This document shows positions 45,954 through 55,600 of a DNA stretch of 64,000 nucleotides, in pieces. The stretch comes from Methylocella tundrae (GTDB taxonomy: Bacteria; Pseudomonadota; Alphaproteobacteria; Rhizobiales; Beijerinckiaceae): positions 1 through 64,000 of the forward strand of contig NZ_CABFMQ020000078.1 in the NCBI RefSeq assembly GCF_901905185.1, written 5' to 3'. The position numbers were made by a program, and so were the translations under genes. Numbering within the stretch: position 1 is the first letter of the stretch; each line of letters starts with the position of its first letter. The notes below the pieces were generated by a model. That model did not search any database and was not told where the DNA came from. It saw only the letters and a program-made list of their open reading frames with translations.

Positions 45954-48059
45954 TCATGCCGGGGCCCCAAAAGCGCCCTCGACGCAGGCGAGCGCAAAAG
46001 CATATTGCAGCGCCGCGTCCTGGAGCCGATCGAAGCGGCCCGGCGCGCCGCCATGTCCCGCGCCCGTGTTGATCTTGCAGAGAATCGGGCCGCCGCCGGT
46101 CATGGTGGCGCGAAGCCGCGCCGTCCATTTCAGCGGCTCCCAATAGGTGACGCGCGGGTCGGTCAGGCCGCCGAGGGCAAGAATCGGCGGGTAGCGTCTC
46201 TCAACTATGTTGTCGTAAGGCGAATAGGATCGGATCGCCGCGAAAGCCTCGGCGTCCGTGATCGGATTGCCCCATTCGAGCCATTCCGGCGGCGTCAGCG
46301 GCAGTTCGGCGTCGAGCATGGTGTTGAGCACGTCCACAAACGGCACATCGGCGATGACGCCGGCGAAAAGGTCCGGAGCGAGGTTCACCGCGGCGCCCAT
46401 CAGCATGCCGCCGGCGCTGCCGCCCTGGATGACGATGCGCCCTTCCTTCGTCAGGCCCGTGGCGATCAGATGGCGCGCGGCGGCGACAAAGTCCGAAAAG
46501 CTGTGCGGCTTGTTGGCGAGCTTGCCGCCGACATACCAGCGCCAGCCCTTCTCCGTGCCGCCGCGAACATGGGCGATCGCATAAATGAAGCCGCGATCGA
46601 CGAGTGAGAGGCGCGTCGCGCTGAACGAGGCCGGCGTCGGATGGCCATAGGCGCCGTAGCCATAGAGCAGCACAGGCGCCGAACCCTCGAGAGGGAGGTC
46701 GCGGCGATAAAGGATCGAAACCGGCACAAGCTCGCCGTCCGCGGCGGGAGCGAAAAGCCGCCGGGTGACGTAAGCGGCGGGGTCGTGGCCGGAGGGAATC
46801 GTCTGGCGCTTGCGCAGGACGCGCGCGCCCGTCGCAAGATCGTAGTCGTAAGTCTCGCGCGGCGTCGTCATCGAAGAATAGGTGAAGCGCAGCAGGCGCG
46901 TATCAAATTCGAGACGTTCATTGATCGAGAGCGAATAGGCCTCTTCCGCGAAAGCGACGGCGTGTTCCTCTCCGCTTTCGAAACATCTGATGACGATGCG
47001 CGGCAGTCCCTCCTCGCGCTCGAGCCGAACGAGATACTCCGGGAACACGGACAGGGCGATGATCATCCGGCCGGGCTTATGGCCGATCTCGTCGGCCCAA
47101 AACGCCTTCGCGGGCGTCGCCAGCGGAGCGACGACGATCTTGAAATCCTCGGCGCCGTCGGCGTTGGCGCGGATATGGAGCTGATCGCCGCAATGCTCGA
47201 CCTCATAGCGAAGGCCTGGCGCGCGCGGCTCAATCAGACGCGGCCGCGCGGCGGGATCATGAAGGTCGAGGAGGTGACACTCCGACGCGTCATGGTCGCT
47301 GACGCTGATGATGCCGAAGGCGCCGGATTGACTGCGCCTTACGTGGATGAACCAGCGCGGATCGCGCTCCTCGAAAATCAGCGCGTCGGTCGAGGGGTCT
47401 TCGCCAAGCCGATGCCGGAACACGGCCGCCGGGCGGTGATGCTCATCGACGCGCACATAGTAGAAGCTGCCGGAATCGGCGGTCCAGACGAGGCTTCCAT
47501 CGGTGTCCTTCACGATGTCCGCGCCATCCCGGCCCTGATCGAGATCGCGCACACGGATGGCGTGAAGCTCGGAACCATTCTCGTCGGCGCTCCAGGCGAA
47601 TTTGCGATGATCGGGGGAATGGCGCGCTTCGGCGATGTCGAAGAAAATCTTGCCCGCGCCTTCGGCGTCGCCATCGAGAAGGGTCGCCGCTGCGGCGCCA
47701 TCTTCTTCGGAGCGGCAAAAAATCGGGTGCTGGCCGCCCTCATTGTAGCGGAGATAGTAGAGAAAGCGGCCGTCGCGCAGCGGAACTTCGGCGTCGTCCT
47801 CCTTGATGCGCCCGCGCATCTCCTTAACCAGAGCCTGGCGCAAGGGCTCTTGCGTCTCGAGCGCCCTGGCGGCGAAATCATTCTCGGCGTCGATGACGGT
47901 CCGGATGGCTGCGGGAAGGGCGGCCGGGTCGCGCAGAACCTCCTGCCAATTGGCGGCCTTGAGCCACGCATATTCGTCTGCGATGGCGACGCCATGCACC
48001 GTTTTCGTCTCAAATTCTTTCTGGATGGGAGGCGGCGGCTCTGGAAGTCGGTTGGCCAC
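45954..48059 (-). CDS. ptrB: Oligopeptidase B (prolyl oligopeptidase family, S9A)
   Basis: The enzyme cuts short peptides after Arg or Lys in the cytoplasm. The 701-residue product has the beta-propeller half (ADEYAWLKA, EDDAEVPLRDGRF) and the C-terminal alpha/beta-hydrolase half. The triad is Ser548 in QGGSAGGML, Asp634 in GLTDPRV and His669 in GAGHGG (numbered from GTG 48059). Length and the HVRGGTEKGWRWY stretch fit the oligopeptidase B branch. The open frame runs back to TTG 48116; GTG 48059 gives the more family-like start. Confidence 0.88.
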   Translation of the reverse strand: MANRLPEPPPPIQKEFETKTVHGVAIADEYAWLKAANWQEVLRDPAALPAAIRTVIDAENDFAARALETQEPLRQALVKEMRGRIKEDDAEVPLRDGRFLYYLRYNEGGQHPIFCRSEEDGAAAATLLDGDAEGAGKIFFDIAEARHSPDHRKFAWSADENGSELHAIRVRDLDQGRDGADIVKDTDGSLVWTADSGSFYYVRVDEHHRPAAVFRHRLGEDPSTDALIFEERDPRWFIHVRRSQSGAFGIISVSDHDASECHLLDLHDPAARPRLIEPRAPGLRYEVEHCGDQLHIRANADGAEDFKIVVAPLATPAKAFWADEIGHKPGRMIIALSVFPEYLVRLEREEGLPRIVIRCFESGEEHAVAFAEEAYSLSINERLEFDTRLLRFTYSSMTTPRETYDYDLATGARVLRKRQTIPSGHDPAAYVTRRLFAPAADGELVPVSILYRRDLPLEGSAPVLLYGYGAYGHPTPASFSATRLSLVDRGFIYAIAHVRGGTEKGWRWYVGGKLANKPHSFSDFVAAARHLIATGLTKEGRIVIQGGSAGGMLMGAAVNLAPDLFAGVIADVPFVDVLNTMLDAELPLTPPEWLEWGNPITDAEAFAAIRSYSPYDNIVERRYPPILALGGLTDPRVTYWEPLKWTARLRATMTGGGPILCKINTGAGHGGAPGRFDRLQDAALQYAFALACVEGAFGAPA

Positions 48060-48562
48060 TGGGCGGCATTCCTTGCTCTGCTCGGGGGTGACGTTTCGGT
48101 CTTGAGGCCGCCGCAAATATTGCTTGGGCCCTTCACAACCCGATTTTTTGGCCGCGCTTTGACAGTCGCGTCTGTTAGCGCAAGATATTTATTTAGTTCT
48201 CTATGAGCAAGCCGGGTCAGGGTTACCGGGCCTCGCCTTCCACCGTGGTTATTCCGACGCGAATGCCGGTCGCCCTACCAACATCAACCTTGGGCGCCGC
48301 TTCTTTCACCTCTACCTTGATTTGATCGAAGCGCACGCGTCTTCCGCTTTTTTTGCTTGTTAGCAATAAAGTCTGCTGGTAGCTACTTGCGGATACCGTG
48401 TTTCAGTTCTAGAAAAGAAACATGTTTCAAAGAGTCGATTCGAGGCGGTCGATTAAAAGAACTTCTGTGTGACATGGTTCTGTCGCCATTTGCGAAAATT
48501 GCGGCGCCCCTATTTAGGCCATGTTCCAGCGGCGACGCCTTCTACTCGGGATATTGATCGTC
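48060..48562. other. Long regulatory region upstream of mucR
   Basis: About 500 bp with no supported gene, noticeably AT-richer from 48170 on. It contains the palindromes GTAGCTAC near 48390 and GAAACATGTTTC at 48417-48428. MucR-type regulators bind AT-rich upstream DNA, including their own promoters, so self-binding here is plausible. Confidence 0.45.
48417..48428. promoter_or_regulatory. Perfect 12-bp palindrome GAAACATGTTTC
   Basis: This palindrome lies 135 bp upstream of the mucR start, in the AT-rich spacer. It may be an operator or simply part of the promoter region. Confidence 0.3.
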
Positions 48563-48976
48563 ATGAGCGATACGTCAGGTTCGAACAGTTATATAGAATT
48601 GGCCGCGGACATTGTGTCTGCCTATGTCAGCAACAATTCAGTGCCTGCGAGCGATCTTCCTTCACTCATAAGTGAAGTTCATTCGGCCTTGCTGCGCGTC
48701 ACTTCCGGCGCCGTGGTGCCCACGGTCGAGACGCCAAAGCCCGCGGTTCCGGCGAAGAAGTCCGTCACCAACGATTTTCTCGTGTGTTTGGAAGACGGCC
48801 GGAAATTCAAGTCATTGAAGCGGCACCTGCGCACCCAATACAATATGTCTCCGGACGAGTATCGCGAGAAATGGGGTCTTGCGCCCGATTATCCAATGGT
48901 TGCGCCGAATTACGCCAAGGCCCGCTCGAATCTCGCCAAGCAGATGGGCCTCGGGCAGCAGCGCCGGCGCGCCTGA
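48563..48976 (+). CDS. mucR: MucR/Ros-family transcriptional regulator
   Basis: MucR proteins are zinc-finger regulators that silence or activate exopolysaccharide, motility and cell-cycle genes. The 137-residue protein has an N-terminal oligomerisation part ([34 protein letters not shown]), then the Ros-type DNA-binding domain with [39 protein letters not shown]. The zinc site has one Cys and a histidine-poor end (HLRTQY), typical of MucR variants that lack the classic second Cys. ATG 48563 gives the family-like MSD start; the frame to 48521 is an overrun. Confidence 0.88.
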   Translation: MSDTSGSNSYIELAADIVSAYVSNNSVPASDLPSLISEVHSALLRVTSGAVVPTVETPKPAVPAKKSVTNDFLVCLEDGRKFKSLKRHLRTQYNMSPDEYREKWGLAPDYPMVAPNYAKARSNLAKQMGLGQQRRRA

Positions 48977-49185
48977 ACGCCGCTGGATGCAGGCGGCCTT
49001 GACTATCGTCGGGCCGTCTCAACCTCTGCGTCATCTCCGGCCGCGGCGCCTGCGCGCAGGCGCGTCCGCCTTTGGCCGGGTTCGCTGACGTCGCCTATGC
49101 CGGCCGGCAACTCGCGCAAGAGTCGGCTGGGCAACCTCGCCCGGCGCCGCGATAAGCCAGTGTTTCGTGCAGCTTCAGGCGCTTC

Positions 49186-49614
49186 TCAAGAGACGTGAGC
49201 CGCCGCCATGCGCGCATCGGTTTTGATGCGCTCAATCATGGAGCGCACGCCGTTGCTGCGCTGCGGCGTCAAATGGCCGGAAAGGCCGAGCGATTGGAAC
49301 AGCTCCTGCGCGTCCGTCGCCAAGATCTTATCCGCCGTGTGGCCTGAATAGATCGCGAGCACGAGAGCAACGAGGCCGCGCACGATGTGCGCGTCGCTGT
49401 CGCCCTTGAACCTCAGGACGGGTCTTTCCGAAGGATCCCGCGAAACGCTCGTCTCAAGCCAGACCTGGCTGGCGCAACCGCGCACCTTGTTCACGTCATT
49501 GTGAGCTGCTTCGTCGAGCGGCTCCAGCGTCCGTCCGAGCTCGATCAGATAGCGATAGCGATCATCCCAATCATCAAGATAGGTGAAGTTCTCAAGGATT
49601 TCGTCGAGGCTCAT
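49186..49614 (-). CDS. sufE: Cysteine desulfuration protein SufE
   Basis: SufE accepts sulfur from the cysteine desulfurase SufS and passes it to the SufBCD scaffold for Fe-S cluster assembly. The 142-residue protein shows the family core RYRYLIELGRTLEPL and the acceptor Cys47 in KVRGCASQVWLE, followed by DSDAHIVRGLVALVLAIYSGH. It lies apart from any suf operon, as is usual in this order, and is next to the DUF5330 gene 86 bp upstream in the same direction. Confidence 0.93.
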   Translation of the reverse strand: MSLDEILENFTYLDDWDDRYRYLIELGRTLEPLDEAAHNDVNKVRGCASQVWLETSVSRDPSERPVLRFKGDSDAHIVRGLVALVLAIYSGHTADKILATDAQELFQSLGLSGHLTPQRSNGVRSMIERIKTDARMAAAHVS

Positions 49615-49700
49615 GGCGGTCCGGGCGGCTGAATGGATGATCCTTCTCTATATGGGGATGGCGCTCGGGGGGCCACCGAAAAATGCGCGATGGACCCGGC

Positions 49701-49994
49701 TCACCGTGGGGGGCCGCCCGCCGGGACCGTCTTGACCTCGGCCTTAGGCCTTGCTTCGTCCGGCCGCTTGTCCGCAGTGAGTTGAGTGAGTTTGGCCGCC
49801 GCTTCAAGGCAGGCGATGGGCGCATCCCTGCAAAGCTGCTGGCTCTTGGTCCGGACCTGCCCGACCGCCGCGCCGATGGCGTTGCGCGCGCCCGTCCAGA
49901 TCGCGGCGGAGGGATGCAGGCCGGCGCCTTCCGGCCAGGGCATCAGGGCGAACACGATCGAGAGCCAGAACACGGCGCGGATGAGAAACCACAT
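49701..49994 (-). CDS. DUF5330-family protein
   Basis: The 97-residue protein begins MWFLIRAVFWLSIVFALMPW, a membrane segment or signal, followed by a cytoplasm-like or periplasmic segment with two cysteines eight residues apart (QLCRDAPIACLEA). This start and the Cys pair are the features I recall of DUF5330, a small family of Hyphomicrobiales often found near sufE. Its role is unknown. A disulfide between the two cysteines is possible if the domain is periplasmic. Confidence 0.75.
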   Translation of the reverse strand: MWFLIRAVFWLSIVFALMPWPEGAGLHPSAAIWTGARNAIGAAVGQVRTKSQQLCRDAPIACLEAAAKLTQLTADKRPDEARPKAEVKTVPAGGPPR

Positions 49995-50220
49995 CGATCG
50001 ATCTCCTTGCTGGAGATCAAGCCGTTAGGGGATGTTTATTAAAATCCGGACAAAGCCGCGGGCAGGATCTCGCCGGGATGGCGCAAGATCAAAAATAGCA
50101 AGGATTTCTACACCATAGACAGAATTTGGCGGATCCGCGCCGGCTAATCCCGGCTTTTTCCCGCTTTTGATGCAGACGCGCCGCAGCAATTTAGGGCGAA
50201 CTTAAGACGCCGATGGCAGC

Positions 50221-52101
50221 GTGGCGCTCGAACCGCCGCGGCAGGAAGCGGCATGTGCGGAGCGAAACTTGGGCTACCCCCTCAGTCTTGAAGGCCGGAT
50301 CGCCAGCCTCATCCACCCTGGCGCCCTATCCTCCCCGGACGAGCGGGCGCGCCATGAGAATTTCATCTTGCGACGGCTTTCGGTTTCGCTCGCGATCGTA
50401 GCGGCGGCTCCCTTTTATCTCGCCTCGCATGGCGGCCCAGGCCTCGTCGATTCGCTTGTGTTCGCCTGGCTGACGCTGCCTCTCGCCGCCGTCGTGCTTC
50501 TGTCTTCGACCGGCAGGCTCATGCGGGCGGAGGCGCTGTCGACCTTTGGCCTAATCGCAGCCGGGCTGACGGCGGCGATCGGCGGCGCGGGCGAGGGCGC
50601 CCTCGCCTGGCTCATTCTCGCGCCCCTCGACAGCCTGTTTTCCTTCAATCTGGCGGTCATCGGCGCCAGCGGCCTTGTCGCGGCGCTCGCCGTCGCAGGG
50701 GTCGCCGCGGCGGACGCGCTGGGCGTCTGCGACGCCGTTTCGGGGCTGGCGCGTCCTTCCCTCTTTCTGCTCCCAGCCATCGCCTATGCAACGCTCGTCG
50801 CGCTCTCCTTCGTGCGGGATCAGGCCGCCCGCTCCCACGCCGAGCAGCGCCGCGCCGAGCGCTTCAGCATCCTCACCGAAACCGTTGGCGATCTCGTCGT
50901 CACGCATGATCGAACGGGAGCCGCGACCTCGGTCAGCCCCACCTGCGAAGGCCTCTTCGGGCTGCCTCCCTCCGAACTGATGAGCCGAGGCTTCTTCGAA
51001 CATGTTCACGTCGCCGACCGTCCAGCGTTTCTGAAAGCGATCGCTGAGGCGAGCGCCGGCGGCGCGACAGTCAACGCCACCTTGCGCCTCAGGAGCTCAA
51101 GCGTCGTCGATCGCGGCCATTACGCGGAGCCGGTATTTGTCTGGCTCGACATGCGGGCGCGCCGCTGCGAGGCGGACCCCGGGGGGCGGGGGGCGGCGAA
51201 TGGCGGAGGCGCCATCGCGATCTATCGCGACATCACCGAACTGAAATGGCGCGAGGACGAACTCGAAGCCGCAAGAGCCCGCGCCGTGGAAGCCAATCAC
51301 TCGAAAGATCATTTCCTCGCTAATATGAGTCATGAACTCAGAACGCCCTTGAATGCGATCATCGGCTTTTCGGAAATTCTTGGCGACGCCGAGCAGACCC
51401 CGCGCGATGGCGCAAAGCAGCGCGAATATGCCGCAATCATTCATCAATCAGGGCAGCATCTTCTCTCCGTCGTGAACTCGATTCTCGATCTGTCGAAAAT
51501 ACAGTCCGGCTCCTTTGATCTGACGCCGGCGCACTTCTCCATTGCCCCTCTGATCGACATCTGCTGCGACATGGTCAAACTCAAGGCGGCCGAACGCAAC
51601 ATCGAGATCAAGCGGGCGTGCCCGGACGGCCTTGAAGAGGTTATCGGCGACAAGCGCGCCTGCAAACAGATCCTGATCAATCTTCTCTCCAACGCGGTGA
51701 AGTTTACGCCCGACGACGGCAAGGTGTGGATCAGCGCGAAGCCCGAGGGCAATACGCTGCTCATCCTTGTCGCCGACTCAGGCGTTGGCATAGACGCGCA
51801 GGATCTCGCGCGCCTCGGCAATCCTTTCTTCCAGGCGAAGGGCGCGCTCGACCGGCCTTATGAGGGAACGGGGCTTGGCCTCTCCATCGTCAGCGGGCTT
51901 GTCGGATTGCATGGCGGATCGATCGTCCTGGCGAGCGAGCCAGACGAAGGCACATGCGTTCTCGTGCGCCTGCCGATGGATTGCCGCTCCGCCGCCGATA
52001 AGGCGCGGACATGCGCCAAGATTGAGACCATCGCGCGCTATCGTCGCGGCGACGAAATGGGCGATCTATTCCAACAAATCACGGTGAAGAAAATTGCGTG
52101 A
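50221..52101 (+). CDS. Membrane PAS-domain histidine kinase (DivJ/PdhS-like)
   Basis: The 626-residue sensor has five or six hydrophobic segments at about 50-200, a PAS domain at about 215-340 and a kinase core. The phosphoacceptor is His371 in FLANMSHELRTPLNAIIGFSEIL. The N-box (LINLLSNAVKFTPDDGK), G1 (ADSGVGID) and G2 (GTGLGLSIV) motifs are intact. The H-box and layout are like DivJ/PleC/PdhS kinases that control DivK and the CtrA cell cycle, but no signature in the sequence proves this. The start is GTG 50221. The 3' end overlaps the next gene by 8 bp, so translation is coupled. No response regulator is adjacent. Confidence 0.85.
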   Translation: MALEPPRQEAACAERNLGYPLSLEGRIASLIHPGALSSPDERARHENFILRRLSVSLAIVAAAPFYLASHGGPGLVDSLVFAWLTLPLAAVVLLSSTGRLMRAEALSTFGLIAAGLTAAIGGAGEGALAWLILAPLDSLFSFNLAVIGASGLVAALAVAGVAAADALGVCDAVSGLARPSLFLLPAIAYATLVALSFVRDQAARSHAEQRRAERFSILTETVGDLVVTHDRTGAATSVSPTCEGLFGLPPSELMSRGFFEHVHVADRPAFLKAIAEASAGGATVNATLRLRSSSVVDRGHYAEPVFVWLDMRARRCEADPGGRGAANGGGAIAIYRDITELKWREDELEAARARAVEANHSKDHFLANMSHELRTPLNAIIGFSEILGDAEQTPRDGAKQREYAAIIHQSGQHLLSVVNSILDLSKIQSGSFDLTPAHFSIAPLIDICCDMVKLKAAERNIEIKRACPDGLEEVIGDKRACKQILINLLSNAVKFTPDDGKVWISAKPEGNTLLILVADSGVGIDAQDLARLGNPFFQAKGALDRPYEGTGLGLSIVSGLVGLHGGSIVLASEPDEGTCVLVRLPMDCRSAADKARTCAKIETIARYRRGDEMGDLFQQITVKKIA

Positions 52102-52810
52102 AGCTCTGGCTACGGCTGATCATGATTACATCCTGACCGAACCTTCAAAGCCGAGGGCGCGGCCAAAGCGCGACAAGGGGGCGTCTTCGAAACGGCGCGG
52201 CTCGTCGCGCAAATCGTCCGTAAAGACGCGGCGCGCCCTCGTGCTTGTCGGCAGCGCGCTCTGCGTCGCGGCGCTCGGGGGTATTGCGATCAACGCGCTG
52301 ACGATGCAGAAGACGCGCCATCCGGCCCCTTTGTTCGGTCACGCCGCGCCCGCTCACGCGACAAGAGAGCCAAGCACAATCGAGCTGGCTCCCGCGACGC
52401 TTCCCATTCCAGCGCCCCGGCCGCAACAGCTCGCGCCGGCGCAGGCGGATGACAGCCAGTCCGCAAAGACGCCGACGGACGACAAGAGCAGCCTCCCTCA
52501 TGCTCATCAAGCGTCCGCCCCGGCTCCGGCCGGCGCCGAAGCCGAGACCAAGCCGCGCGACGCCATCACTGAGCTGTTGCTCGGCAACGGACACGAGGTC
52601 CAGGCCGCGGGCCCGTCCAAGACCGTGCTCGCGGCCCAAAAAGCCCTGGTCAAATTGGGCTTTGTGCTGAAGCCCGATGGCGTCATGGGCGCAACGACCA
52701 GGCAGGCGATCGAGCGCTATGAGCGCGATCATGGCCGCGCCAGCCACGGCGAGCTGACGCCCGCCATTTCGCGCCTTCTCAGCGCGGAATCGGGCGTTCC
52801 GATCAATTAG
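52094..52810 (+). CDS. Membrane-anchored peptidoglycan-binding protein
   Basis: The 238-residue protein has a basic cytoplasmic tail (about 1-45), one membrane helix at about 47-70, a Pro/Ala-rich periplasmic linker (75-150) and a peptidoglycan-binding_1 fold at about 170-235 (LAAQKALVKLGFVLKPDGVMGATTRQAIERYERDHG). It probably anchors or senses the cell wall. The frame starts at TTG 52094, eight bases before the kinase stop at 52101, so the two are a transcriptional and perhaps translational unit. A later in-frame start is possible, since the first residues are not conserved in an obvious way. Confidence 0.8.
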   Translation: MREALATADHDYILTEPSKPRARPKRDKGASSKRRGSSRKSSVKTRRALVLVGSALCVAALGGIAINALTMQKTRHPAPLFGHAAPAHATREPSTIELAPATLPIPAPRPQQLAPAQADDSQSAKTPTDDKSSLPHAHQASAPAPAGAEAETKPRDAITELLLGNGHEVQAAGPSKTVLAAQKALVKLGFVLKPDGVMGATTRQAIERYERDHGRASHGELTPAISRLLSAESGVPIN

Positions 52811-52916
52811 ACTGGACGGGGTCGCCGCTTCGGCAAAAAGTAAAGAGGCGACCGTGCCGGAGCATGATCGCCTCGATGGACTGGCGCTTTGCGCCGGCGT
52901 TTAGTCCCCATTGAGC

Positions 52917-54545
52917 CTAGAAGAACAGCTCGACCTTGCGGAACACAAAGAACAGCAGCGCGGAGAGCGCGATGGCGCAAGGCAGCGTCAACACCCAGGC
53001 CAGCGCAAGGCTCCGGATCGTCGACATCTGCACCCCCGAGCCGTTAGCCGCCATGGTCCCGGCGACGCCGGACGAAAGCACATGCGTCGTCGAGACGGGC
53101 AGGCCGAAATTATCGGCGGCGGCGATGGTGCCCATCGCGACGAGTTCGGCGGCGGCGCCCTGGCCATAGGTCAGATGGGTCTTGCCGATCTTCTCGCCGA
53201 CTGTGACGACGATGCGTTTCCAGCCGATCATCGTGCCAAGGCCGAGCGCGATCGCGACCGAAATCTTGACCCAGTCCGGGATGAACTTCGTCGCGCTGTC
53301 GAGGTTCTTCTTGTAGGCGGTGAGAGTCGCAAGGTCCTCTTTCGTAAGGTCGCCCGCCTTGTCCTTTTGCAGGACGCGGATGGCTTCGGAAGCCAGATAC
53401 ATATCATTGCGGGTATTGCCGGCCTTCGCCGCCGGAATTTTGGCGATGGACCCATATTGCTGAATCTGGTCCGCGATGTCGCGGATCAGCGCGGCGAGCG
53501 AGGGGAAGGTGCCCTCGTTGATTTCATGCGAGGTGATATAGTTGGTGACGGCTGGCCGTGGGTCGCCCAACACTTCATAGCCTGAGGCCTTGGCGTCGAC
53601 CACTTTTGACGCTGCGTGCGAATGCTCGATGAAACTCGCAACCTGGCTTTCCGGCATTGCGCGGTTCAGCGCATAAGCCGTCGGCACGGTGCCGATGAGG
53701 ATGAGCATGATGAGGCCCATCCCCTTCTGCCCGTCGTTAGAGCCATGCGCGAATGAAACGCCGGCGGACGTGAAAATCAGCAAGCCGCGAATCCACAGCG
53801 GCGGGGCGGCGTGCAGTTTTGGCTCGGAATAAAGTTCCGGGCGTTTGATGAGGATCTTCATGACCAGTAGAAGAATGGCCGCGCAGACGAATCCGACGAC
53901 CGGCGAAAGCAGCAGCGCGTAGCCGATCTCGGTGGCCTTGCTCCAGTCGACGCCCGAGGTGCCGTCGCGACCGCGCATCAGCGCATTGGCGACGCCGACG
54001 CCAATGATCGAGCCGATCAGAGTATGCGAACTCGACGCCGGCAAACCGAGCCACCAGGTGCCGAGATTCCAGATGATCGCCGCGATCAGCATCGCAAAGA
54101 CCATGGCGAAACCCGCCTCCGAGCCGACCTGGAGGATCAGTTCGACCGGCAGCAAAGACACGATGCCGAAGGCGACCGCGCCGGTCGAAAACAGAACGCC
54201 GAGGAAATTAAAGCAGCCCGACCAGACGACGGCGACGGGCGGCGCCAGGGAATGGGTGTAAATGACTGTTGCGACCGCATTGGCGGTGTCATGGAAGCCG
54301 TTGACGAACTCGAACCCGAGGGCGATCAAAAGGGCGAGGCCGAGCAGAAGAAAGGGAAGGATGGTGGTGACGCTCGTGCCGGAAGCAGCGACGTCGCGAT
54401 AAATGCTGAAAGCGGTGAAGAACAACCCGAGCGCGACGATCGCCAGGAAAATCAGTATCGCCTGCAGCGACATCGGCTGGTTGAGATAGGGCTTTGAATC
54501 GACTTTTGGCGTCGCCAGAATATCTGGCGCGGATAGCGACGTCAT
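52917..54545 (-). CDS. pit: PiT-family inorganic phosphate transporter
   Basis: This low-affinity phosphate importer of 542 residues has about 10 to 12 membrane segments. The duplicated PiT signatures are GFEFVNGFHDTANAVATVIYT near 77-97 and a second copy with SFAHGSNDGQKGMGLIML. It also has the helix pair around LPASSSHTLIGSIIGVGVANAL, and C-terminal FGLPVSTTHVLSSGVAGTMAANG. A large soluble loop between the halves includes VVDAKASGYEVLGDPRPAVTN. It converges on the peptidoglycan-binding gene. An ATG 24 codons downstream (MSLQAIL) is an alternative start. Confidence 0.9.
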   Translation of the reverse strand: MTSLSAPDILATPKVDSKPYLNQPMSLQAILIFLAIVALGLFFTAFSIYRDVAASGTSVTTILPFLLLGLALLIALGFEFVNGFHDTANAVATVIYTHSLAPPVAVVWSGCFNFLGVLFSTGAVAFGIVSLLPVELILQVGSEAGFAMVFAMLIAAIIWNLGTWWLGLPASSSHTLIGSIIGVGVANALMRGRDGTSGVDWSKATEIGYALLLSPVVGFVCAAILLLVMKILIKRPELYSEPKLHAAPPLWIRGLLIFTSAGVSFAHGSNDGQKGMGLIMLILIGTVPTAYALNRAMPESQVASFIEHSHAASKVVDAKASGYEVLGDPRPAVTNYITSHEINEGTFPSLAALIRDIADQIQQYGSIAKIPAAKAGNTRNDMYLASEAIRVLQKDKAGDLTKEDLATLTAYKKNLDSATKFIPDWVKISVAIALGLGTMIGWKRIVVTVGEKIGKTHLTYGQGAAAELVAMGTIAAADNFGLPVSTTHVLSSGVAGTMAANGSGVQMSTIRSLALAWVLTLPCAIALSALLFFVFRKVELFF

Positions 54546-54787
54546 GAAAATCTCCTCGTTTTCGCCAAGCCGGGTGTCCGGGCGGGAATGACGCGGCTAT
54601 GGGTATTTTTCACCTATCTTTGACCGGCGACACTTTCATGACGCAATCATCATGAACGCGCGCGAGGTTGGGCGGGCTGCATCGTCAGGTTGCATCGGAA
54701 GGGCGGCACGGAGCTGCCGGGGCGCGCTTGATTTTGGCGGCCGCTTGGCGCTAGCTCGAACACATCCCGACCAGGAACGAGGCTTCC

Positions 54788-55165
54788 ATGCAAGATCTCA
54801 TTGCGCGCATTTCCGCATCCGCCGGCATTGAGCCAGGCACCGCCGAGAAGGCGGTCGGGGTCATATTGGCTTTCCTGCGGAAGGAGGGGCCGAAGGGGGA
54901 GATCGACGAATTATTCGCGACCGTGCCGGGCGCCGCGGAGGCGGCCGCGGCCGGCGCGGAGAGCGGCGGCCTGATCAGCGGCCTGATGGGCATGATGGGC
55001 GGCGGCCTCATGGGGCTCGCCGCGAGGCTATCGGGGCTCGGCCTCAGCATGGGGCAGATGCAGGCGGTGGGCCATGAGGTCTTCGCCTATGTCAAGGAAC
55101 GGGCCGGCGAGGAGCGCATCCGGCAGGTCGCCGCCGCCATTCCGGGCCTCAGCCAGTTCCTTTGA
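54788..55165 (+). CDS. Small helical protein, DUF2267/DUF2780-like
   Basis: The 125-residue protein has an N-terminal helical half (MQDLIARISASAGIEPGTAEKAVGVILAFLRKEGPKGEIDELFATVP), a Gly/Met-rich middle (GLISGLMGMMGGGLMGLAARL) and a helical end (HEVFAYVKERAGEERIRQVAAAIPGLSQFL). The first half and the final helices are like DUF2267/DUF2780 proteins, where no function is established. There is no signal peptide. A clear gap on both sides suggests a single-gene unit. Confidence 0.6.
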   Translation: MQDLIARISASAGIEPGTAEKAVGVILAFLRKEGPKGEIDELFATVPGAAEAAAAGAESGGLISGLMGMMGGGLMGLAARLSGLGLSMGQMQAVGHEVFAYVKERAGEERIRQVAAAIPGLSQFL

Positions 55166-55389
55166 CGGAGTGCGCGCGGCGACGTGCGATTGCTCACAGG
55201 CGGATGGCCCGGGTTCGGGCAGGGTCGAACGTATCGACCTTGCCTCAAATGCGCTAAGCAAATGCGTCCCATTTTGGATCGGCTTTTGAAACTTTGGCAA
55301 GATCGGCGCGGTACTGTGAATCGGAGCAGGGACTGGGGCCAGCGCGCAAAGGCGAAGCCGCCCGGTCGATCTTTTCGGAGACAACGCCA

Positions 55390-55584
55390 ATGGGTGAACT
55401 CGTAGCTTTCAAATTGCCGAAAGGCGCAAGGTCCGGCCGGCCGCCGATGGCGCGAGGCAGGGGCGAGATTGTTTTTTTCACCGGCATCCGCCGGGAAACC
55501 ATATGCGAGGCCGCGCTGTTGTGCGCCCCCCACGAAGACAATGCGAAATCATCCGGCAAGGGTCAGGGCAAGGACTCACGCTGA
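55390..55584 (+). CDS. Small conserved protein of unknown function
   Basis: The product has 64 residues, starting MGELVAFKLPKGARSGRPPM and containing GEIVFFTGIRRE followed by a short tail with two cysteines (ICEAALLC). The ATG at 55390 is preceded by GGAGA at a good distance, which decides against the longer frame from 55294. I recall similar short proteins starting MGELVAFK in Hyphomicrobiales; they have no known function. Confidence 0.6.
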   Translation: MGELVAFKLPKGARSGRPPMARGRGEIVFFTGIRRETICEAALLCAPHEDNAKSSGKGQGKDSR

Positions 55585-55600
55585 GCCGGGCGGCCTCTTC

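Noticed and set aside
52883..52895. GGCGC-TTT-GCGCC hairpin between the peptidoglycan-binding gene and pit
   Set aside because: Short stem and no convincing T-run on either strand, so not called as a terminator.
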